Shown here piece by piece: positions 55,495-64,000 of a stretch of DNA of 64,000 bases. Under the pieces are notes generated by a model. It saw only the letters and a program-made list of their open reading frames with translations, searched no databases and was not told where the DNA came from. The first letter of the stretch is position 1; each line of letters opens with the position of its first letter. This DNA is from Peromyscus leucopus (Eukaryota > Chordata > Mammalia > Rodentia > Cricetidae): NCBI RefSeq assembly GCF_004664715.2, contig NC_051072.1, positions 38,130,142 through 38,194,141 of the forward strand, given 5' to 3'. The translations under genes were made by a program, and so were the position numbers.

Positions 55495-55800
55495 AGTCCT
55501 TACCAGTAATAGACTCAGGATTTATTTGAAAAGAGGGTCTTCAGAGAAGTAACTAAGATTAAGTGAGGCCATGTGAGTGACCTTAATTTAACATGACTAG
55601 CGACCTCATAAGGATAAAGTGATATAAGGAATGTATGTGCACAAAGAAAGGCCATATGAGGACACAGGGAGAAGATGATGCTCTCAAGTTAATGCGGGAA
55701 GCTTTAGAAGAAACCCACACCTGCCAACCCACAAACTACGGGAAGACAAATTTCTGTTACTTAAATGACCCAGACTCTGGTGTTCTATTATGACAACTCT
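55495..55800 (+). mobile_element. MLT1-type MaLR LTR, plus strand
   Basis: AAGTAACTAAGATTAAGTGA, GGCCATGTGAGTGACCTTAA, CCATATGAGGACACAGGGAG, AAACCCACACCTGCCAACCC and ACAAATTTCTGTTACTTAAA follow the mammal-wide MLT1 LTR order ('gtaattaaggttaaatgaggtcat ... catgtgaggacacagggagaag ... aaatttctgttgtttaa'). Mammal-wide MaLRs predate rodents. Confidence 0.72.
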
Positions 55801-56899
55801 GATAAATTTGTTCACTTGAAGAAAAAAAATACATGATGAAATTAAATTGCTGAAAGAGAAAGAGCTGGCCATGTTACTTTTTATGTTATTGTTTGGGCTT
55901 TTCCTATTCATCTCCTATAAAATTTATGTGGTTCTTACATATGAAAAGTACATTGCTGTTGTCTTTAAGTTTTATCTTTAGGGATGTTTCCACTTGTACA
56001 GCAGGCTTTCTCTTTCACACAGACCCCTTCAGGTGATGTTTACTTCTTCATACATCAAGACATGAGATTGGACAGAGATGAGGCTCCACAGCAAACATCT
56101 CTGGGCTTTCATAACCATGCTTATTAGTACCTGAAAACCTAGCCCGTTTCTTTTCATAGCTCCATATTCCCTGCAGAGGGAAACCCAGAACAAAAAACAT
56201 TTTTAAAATTTTTATTTTTATTGTTCCTTTTTATTTTCTTCTGTTCACAGGACTTGATCAAGACTCCATTTCCACTTGAGGGGTGCCACAAAACATGGTT
56301 TATGATCATGCATGATTCCACGTGAAAATTACAAATTATTTTATGCATTAAGGCATGTGGTTCAACCGTATACGTTCAGTTCTGTGTGCTGTGGAAGATT
56401 ACGGCTTGAAAAAATGCTAAGTGTAAGTTAAGGCTTAAAATTCTGGTTAGAGAATAGCATCTTCTGTGATACACAGTTACAGCCATCTGTCAAGGCACCA
56501 GACCTTCCCCACGAAGGAGTAAGATCCTGGAATAAGCCTCTGCAGAAAGGAACAGCCTCAGGGACCCTTCTACTTCAGGCTCCCATCTGGCACACTCCTC
56601 CTTTTAGCTTAGATAGCTGTAAATTTCTTGAAACGGTTCAGAACTGTCATATCAACTCTGGGTCTCCTTCCAAAGTTCAAGAGCACAGTCTTCATGCTCT
56701 CTCCATCTTATATTTCAATTGTGTTTAGGTGTATTTTATTGCACAAAGGACTAAATATGGGGTGGGTATAAGGACCATGTACCCTTTAAAAATGGGTTCT
56801 CTTCCTTTCTATCCTTTTACTGGTCCATTTTTTTTCTTCACTTATCTGGGCATGTGTCAGCTACAACCATAGTAAGCAAAAACCTTACTTTGGATTTCT
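55801..56899. other. Unique DNA, 1.1 kb
   Basis: No repeat or gene is recognised. Confidence 0.45.
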
Positions 56900-57060
56900 G
56901 TATTCTAACTCAGCAGAAACCTTGACTCTTCTAAGATACAGTTTTCCACCCTATAAAACAGGGTTAAGAACACTTTGTAATCCTGAGGATTGAATGTGAC
57001 AGGCCAGACTCTGGCTCCTAGACAAGGACCGGGCATATGATCATAGTCACAGAGGTTAAT
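56900..57060 (+). repeat. MIR element, plus strand (tentative)
   Basis: TATAAAACAGGGTTAAGAAC, TCCTGAGGATTGAATGTGAC and GGACCGGGCATATGATCATA correspond to 'tgtaaaatggggataataa ... gaggattaaatgag ... gtgcctggcacatagta'. Confidence 0.55.
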
Positions 57061-57699
57061 ATGACCCCAGTTCCAATTAGGCTTCAGAATGACTTCCATA
57101 TGCACGGTCACATTTTATTCCTGTGTTGCTCTAGTAACAAAACTTGTTATATATTCAGATTGATGGGTTCTGCTGTTGTTTGCTCTCTAACCACAAATTC
57201 ATAGGTGTATTCTCTGCATCTTAGATACTATGTATGCTCACTGTGGAGCATTATCTTTCTCTATGGATTTTGACATGTTCATTGAAACACACGATGAAAC
57301 CTCACATTTTTTGGGGGGTGTATCTTTTCATGAGTGGCATGACTCATTTGTGAAAGTCTGGTTGCCATATTGTGTCTGCCTGCTTTTGTTTAGCTCCCAA
57401 GGTTATGTGAGGTAAACAGCTCACCCTATTGGCTACCAATAGATTATTTTGCCATTGTGGACAAAGGTGTCATTTGTAGGACACATTTTTAAATATGGCT
57501 AGAGTTCTTTCAACTTCGTGACTTGAAAATGACAACTTCAGGTTTCTCTGTCTTAGTGAGCTTCTCTGTCTAAGGTCCCGGACAATACGGACATCATCCC
57601 ACATAGCTCTAAAAAGACAGTGGAGCGTGCTTCCGCAAGTTTTACATTTCTGGCAACTTATCTCCCTACTTCTCTCCCTCCCTTGAGTTCTAGGGTTAC
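57061..57699. other. Unique DNA
   Basis: No repeat or gene is recognised. Confidence 0.45.
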
Positions 57700-57746
57700 A
57701 TCTTTGTTGCTGTTGTTAAGTTGACTTTGTATATGAGTGTTTTCCC

Positions 57747-57791
<45 letters not shown>

Positions 57792-57950
57792 CACATGTGT
57801 GCAATGCCTGCAGAGATCAGAAGAGGGCATCAAATTCCCTGAAACTGGGGTAACAAATGTTGTTATCTGTCACGTGGGTGTTGGGTATCAAACCTGAGCC
57901 CTCTGTAAGAGCAGCTAGTACTCCTAACTGCTGAACCATTTCTCTTCAGT
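57700..57950 (-). repeat. B3/B2-type SINE, minus strand, with (GT)n
   Basis: After (GT)n at 57749-57789 come GCAATGCCTGCAGAGATCAG, AAGAGGGCATCAAATTCCCT, ATCAAACCTGAGCCCTCTGT and CTAACTGCTGAACCATTTCT, the reverse complement of a B2/B3 body and head. The GT run lies at the same internal place as in the B3 at 34065-34311. Confidence 0.8.
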
Positions 57951-58069
57951 AGGTTACATTTTTTTAATTACATAATACACAACAGTCAATTGTGTACTGG
58001 TAACAGAAGTCTCCGCAGCAATGGAAACACATACATATATTCACAGGGACATGAATATATTTGTTTATA

Positions 58070-58195
58070 TTTAAATATATGCACGTACACTGTCCTGTGT
58101 GGAATCTATTAGTCTATGTTACTGGAAATATGACTAGTGAAATTAAATGTCCTTATGTGGCTGGTGGCTAGTTATTGGACAACACAGCTCTAATA
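58070..58195 (+). mobile_element. MER-type hAT relic (tentative)
   Basis: AATGTCCTTATGTGGCTGGT, GGCTAGTTATTGGACAACAC and AGCTCTAATACATTTGAGAT resemble nonautonomous hAT repeats with the 'catgtggctagtggctaccgtattggacagcac' end. Exact family not determined. Confidence 0.42.
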
Positions 58196-59084
58196 CATTT
58201 GAGATTACATTTGAGATTCAGGAGACAAGTGCACACTGTTAAAGGACCTTCATGGGTACTATATGATGTGGATTCCTCCAGGTAGACCCTACTACTTTGT
58301 CCTTTGGACATGAGAGCTAAAGTTGTAAACTGGCTGCCTTCTCTTCTTTGATTTTCTCTCCTTTTAGTTCCTCATTAGGCTAATCAATAGCCATTATTCA
58401 TTGTATTTTGCTAGGGACTTAGATGCATCTATTAACTGAGATACCAACAGCAGTCCACAAGAAGAGTTATGGACGAGGCTCTGAAGAATGAACTTTCTGG
58501 CATCGCATGGTTCATCAGTCCCCACCTGGGGATTTAAACCATGGTGAGCCTTCAAGAGTCCATCTTCCCACTTCCTCTGCTCGCCAGGAACTGACACATA
58601 CCTGTCTTCTAGATTATTTGCCACTGCATCTCCAAACAGGTACTTACTACTCAACAATGTCATCTCAAAGCCTTTCCCCTGCCCCATGCTGTTCTTTTCC
58701 AGACTTGATCTCTTTTATATTTTTGCCCTAAAAGGCCACCTTCTACTCCCTTCTCCTAGTTTTCCTGCCCTTCACTGTATGCAGCTGGCATTGAATGTGT
58801 TTCAACTCTTCCAGGTTGGTTTGTATGTCCTTACCATATTTGCTATGGTAACAACTAACCAACTAACAGACGCATAGCTGAGTTTTCAACGCAGATGTAC
58901 ACGTCCCTTTCGTATTGTACCGAGTGCATAGTTATACTTGAATACAGAGAACTCTAGCTGTACAGCATCTTCCTTCCTGGAATCCACTACTGCCTCTTTA
59001 AGAAAACACTATCTTATTTCAAAGGGAAACATCCCCCACCTTCAGCTGTCAATTTGAAGGAGACTTATAAAAATCCAATTGATT
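58196..59084. other. Unique DNA
   Basis: Overlapping opposite-strand frames at 58394-58731 (97 and 74 codons) have no known motif. Confidence 0.45.
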
Positions 59085-59225
59085 TATCTGCTTAGCTCAC
59101 GCTCACAACTCCAAGGTATATTCTTTACCATTTTGCTTATGGAGAAACAGAAGCCCAGAATGGTTACTCAGTATTCAAGAAACAGGAAATCAAACAGGAC
59201 ACCACAAATAGAAGCTGCATTTGAC
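59085..59225 (-). repeat. MIR-like relic, minus strand (tentative)
   Basis: TTACCATTTTGCTTATGGAG and AAACAGAAGCCCAGAATGGT recall 'ttaccattttacagatgaggaaactgaagcccagagaggt'. Only this segment matches, so confidence is low. Confidence 0.35.
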
Positions 59226-60589
<1,364 letters not shown>

Positions 60590-60599
60590 AATGTGTAAC

Positions 60600-60815
60600 T
60601 AAGGGGATGCAACAGTGCACATATAGAGGATAGAGGACAACCTCTGGCATTGACCCTCACCATCCACCTTGTTTGAGATGGGTCTTTCACTGGCAGGTGA
60701 GCACCTAGAGATTCTGCTGTCTCCATCCCTCATCTTTCCACAAGAATACTGAGGAGAGACACATGCTCCTCCTATGAGACCCAAACTTGGGTCTTTCCCC
60801 GGTGTGTATCCACCT
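60600..60815 (-). repeat. B4-type SINE, minus strand, attached to the microsatellite
   Basis: GATAGAGGACAACCTCTGGC, TTGTTTGAGATGGGTCTTTC, ACTGGCAGGTGAGCACCTAG and GACCCAAACTTGGGTCTTTC fit a reverse-complement B4. The GT/GA tract lies at its tail end. Confidence 0.6.
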
Positions 60816-63080
60816 AGCGTCACTGGTTCTTCTTCTAAGGATACTAGGCAGTGAATTTAGGGGTTACTCTAACCAATGTGACTTCCTTGTCACTTATTGC
60901 CTCTGTGAATGCTCCTTTTGAGGTTTCAAGCATGACTTGAATGAAGGATGTTGCTGCTAATGGAACAGGATGCTCTGCATAGACTCCATGCCATGATCAA
61001 AAATGGTTGGACTTGGAATATATAGTGCTGATTGTATTCCAAGGCTGCATCGACCTTGCACTTGTCTCCATCATTCAGACACATGTAGGAGGACTGGAGG
61101 AATTCAGGAATCCTCATCATGGATCTTAATGGGCTCTCAGCCTCTATTAATTTTCTGAAATTGTATACCTGTTGCTGTGTGAGGCATACTTATGCTTTCT
61201 TCAAAGAAGAGCTTTCAGGTTTTTCCTAAATTCTTCCAAAAAGTCCAAAATACTAAACACAACGACATCAAATTTTCTGAGAACTCCACCAAAGTGCTCT
61301 GTGATCTAAATGGTATATTTGATCTGTGTTGTGAACTACCAATTTTATGATTCATCCAAAGTTTCTGGGTAACATGTTGAAAACTCTAGCCTCCAAGATA
61401 ATTTTGTTTGGAAATGTCTCTGGCCTATTGATTTCCAATCCATCTCATTCCACGGGAGCCACAGGTGGCTCCGATTTCACTCAGCTCCTGTTTTATGCAA
61501 TAGAAAATGCAAATGAAACATTAGCTTGGCAAAAACAAGCTAATGTCAATATAGAGAGAAGAAAGAAGCACGCTTGAGCAGATTTACAGCTAGATACGCG
61601 GAGTCTGGTGTCAAAGCCTTTGGAAGAACTGGTAGAAGGGAGAGGTGGAAGAGGAGAGGGCATGCTGAAGTCTTCTGTGGGATTTACAGCCTTATGTTCG
61701 AATTCCTGTTGCCTCCTAGTCAGGACTTCCAGTCAGCTGCTTGCTGTAGTTTCTCCCCACAAGTAACAATATAGTAGTTGCTGAAAATAATTCCATTTGG
61801 TGACGAACACCATCAGGTCATCCAGCCTCTGATGTGGTTTTTAAAAGCACACACCGCCTCTGTGGTACCTCTGTGGGTACTCATGTGTTAACAGCTGCCT
61901 CCCAAGAACCCTGTGTTCTTAGTTTAAGCAATAGGCCATCTGGCCTCCTCTGATTTTCCTGACCTCTTTATTGTATTTGCCCAGTTTTTATTTCTTCATC
62001 TGCTTGGAGCTGCTGCACAAAGAGAAAGCCGAGGGAAAGTGGATCACACTCTATTCATCCACAAAGTTTCTTTTTTGTCAGGTGAGAAAGATTTGGTCCA
62101 GAGGAGTCTTCTTAGCCATATAGATATTTTCTCATCCTAGAACCAGATACACACACAAAGAAAGAAAAAGCAATCAAAAGATGATTTTAATTGGAAATAG
62201 CCTTCTTCAGTGAAGGCTGAATTTAAAATTAAATTAAAAAAAAGTCAAAGAAGAAATAAAGAGAAAAGTAATTTCTTCTTAATAATTTATAATTACTTTT
62301 CCTAATTGCTTTAACTTAATTTCTAAGTCTATAAATAGAATGTGTGACCATATAACAAGAAATAAAGCTGCCCTCTATTATATTTTTCCTATTCTTATCT
62401 AGGGATGTTCCAGAGGCTCATTTATACTTGACAAAGGGTCAATAATTTCGCTCATGCATTCTTGAGCTGATAATACTGAATGTTCCTTTTTGGGCCATTG
62501 TAAAAAGCCCAAGAAAAAAATCTTCAGAAGCAAGTGGTAAGTCTTTCCCAAGAGCAGATTTTCTGCGCAGCCTTGTTAAACATCGGACTAAACAGCAATA
62601 CAGTGGGAACGCCCAGAGCACACTGAGTTCGTGGTTACTTTACTCTCTAATGGTCAGGGCAAAGGATGAAAACCCTGAGCAGAGTTGGGAATCATATCTT
62701 GATTATACAGGCCAGGAAACGAATGCCTTGAAATCCTCCCCACTCCCCAAAATGCCTTCAATCTTTTAAGTTTGGGGTAGAAATAATGGATAGCATGGGG
62801 AAAATGTAAGAGAAATGAGCAAGCTGCAAATCACCCAGAGGGTGCAAATGGACTCTATGAGAGGTCAACATGGCCACTGGGAAAAATGTTGTCCTTTGCA
62901 AGAGTTAGAGTCAGTTGAGGGCAGTGGTAAGCTCAATGACAATGGGAATCTAACCATTTGTGATTTGTCATCATAGCTGTATAATCAATTTTTTTTATTT
63001 CATAGAAAGCTGAAACATAGCCAAACATTTAATATGTTTTATATTAGGAAAAGTCTATACTAAAATGAATATATACATTC

Positions 63081-63081
<1 letters not shown>
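60816..63081. other. Unique DNA, 2.3 kb
   Basis: No repeat or gene is recognised over more than 2 kb; no frame exceeds about 76 codons. Confidence 0.45.

Positions 63082-63127
<46 letters not shown>
63082..63127. repeat. (TA)n microsatellite
   Basis: About 22 uninterrupted TA units. Confidence 0.97.
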
Positions 63128-63131
<4 letters not shown>

Positions 63132-63211
63132 CAAATGAGGAATAAAGAATGTACCTGGATGAAAGTTTTTAAAGAAGAAACCTTAGCCAAATGAATCAAA
63201 AATGAGGACTT

Positions 63212-63348
63212 TGAAGCCAGGTTGGTAAGTTTGTTCAGCCGTTAAATGTGCTTTTCCCCAAACTTCATGGCCTGAGTTCAAATCCTGAGACCCATATTGT
63301 CCTTTGAGTTTCATAATCAAGCTGTGGCACTCAAGTGTCAAAATACGT

Positions 63349-63397
<49 letters not shown>

Positions 63398-63410
63398 ACA
63401 AATAAATAGT
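63212..63410 (+). repeat. B3-type SINE, plus strand, with (CA)n
   Basis: GCCAGGTTGGTAAGTTTGTT, TCATGGCCTGAGTTCAAATC (B-box region) and TGTGGCACTCAAGTG lead into a pure CA run at 63349-63396 and an AAATAAATA tail. Confidence 0.68.
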
Positions 63411-64000
63411 GAACTTGTTTTAAAAATATGAAGACAGTTTAAGGTTCACCCCCCAATAGTGTTTGTCATATACTGTATGAGGATAAATCTGTTGAATTGA
63501 GCACTAACATCTACTTTTTTATTCTTCTGCTTCCTTTTTCTAAAAAAGTCTGCCTAAGGGTTTATTACAACGTATAAGAACTAAGGCCAAGGAGTTACAT
63601 TTTACATAGCCAATTCTATCCAGCTTTACAGATTCAACCTCTGACAAACACAAATTTTAATTATCTTCCCACGCCCTTCCTTTTCAAGCTGTAAGGTCCC
63701 CAATAAGAGACAGACCCTACAGGAAAAGCATCCAATAATATCATCAAAAGCACAGGAAGGTTTTCCTCAACCTGAATGTGCAAGTGTCCGTGCTGTCCCC
63801 ATGGTAAAATGCACACGGTGTTACTATCTATACTACGAGGAAGAGGTTGGGGCCGAGGTAAATTTTGATCAAGTTCATAAAACGTGTTTCTTAAAGTAGG
63901 AAGTTTTCCAAAAGGCTCTAGAAAAATCCATCGACAGATTGCTTTGAAGGCAAAAGACCAAAGCCTGTTTTACCTTCACAGAGAATTGGCAATGTAGCAG
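63411..64000. other. Unique DNA to the window end
   Basis: No repeat or gene is recognised. Confidence 0.45.

Overview
The window is repeat-rich mammalian nuclear DNA from a muroid rodent. B1, B2/B3, B4/RSINE1 and ID SINEs, rodent L1 3' ends, a rodent hAT repeat (URR1 type) and very long (GT)n and (GA)n microsatellites are all present. Two features point to the family Cricetidae (hamsters, voles, deer mice) rather than mouse or rat: the B1 subfamily at 29518-29673 and the LTR-like element at 5324-5804. Both rest on remembered consensus patterns, so the family assignment is an inference.

I find no convincing protein-coding gene, tRNA, rRNA or snRNA. Every open frame is short (longest 123 codons), most overlap repeats, and none shows a recognisable domain except decayed L1 ORF2. 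Two short segments look like exons from splice signals alone (17778-17914 and 36353-36412) and are listed at low confidence. The window is therefore intergenic or lies in a large intron.

Layout. 1-9 kb: B2/B3 SINEs, a cricetid LTR-like element carrying a nested B1, a rodent TTAGTTAGGG-type repeat, old B1 copies, an L1 3' UTR and an ID element. 9-19 kb: mostly unique DNA with a MIR, a 117-bp polypyrimidine tract, a MaLR-like LTR piece and a repeat-poor 1.6-kb stretch at 13.0-14.7 kb. 19.9-22 kb: an ancient L1/HAL1-like copy broken by a younger rodent L1 3' end in the same orientation. 23-30 kb: unique DNA, a 49-nt poly(A), MER5- and MIR-like relics and a young B1 with clear target-site duplications. 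30.4-32.1 kb: two L1 3' parts in tandem. 34-40 kb: a B3 with an expanded microsatellite, a nearly intact URR1 and a B4/RSINE1. 41-42.5 kb: an L1 on the minus strand that has grown two microsatellites. 43.7-45.8 kb: a diverged duplicated segment, both copies ending in (GT)n. 46-60 kb: MaLR/MLT1, MIR, L2 and URR1 relics plus further SINEs. 60-64 kb: mostly unique, with (TA)n and a B3.

No genes work together here. What can be read is the history of insertions: mammal-wide elements (MIR, L2, MER5, MLT1, old L1), then rodent-wide ones (URR1, B4, ID, old B1, rodent L1), then young lineage-specific SINEs and microsatellites seeded in their tails. I found no undescribed biological system. Family names were assigned by eye without a database search.
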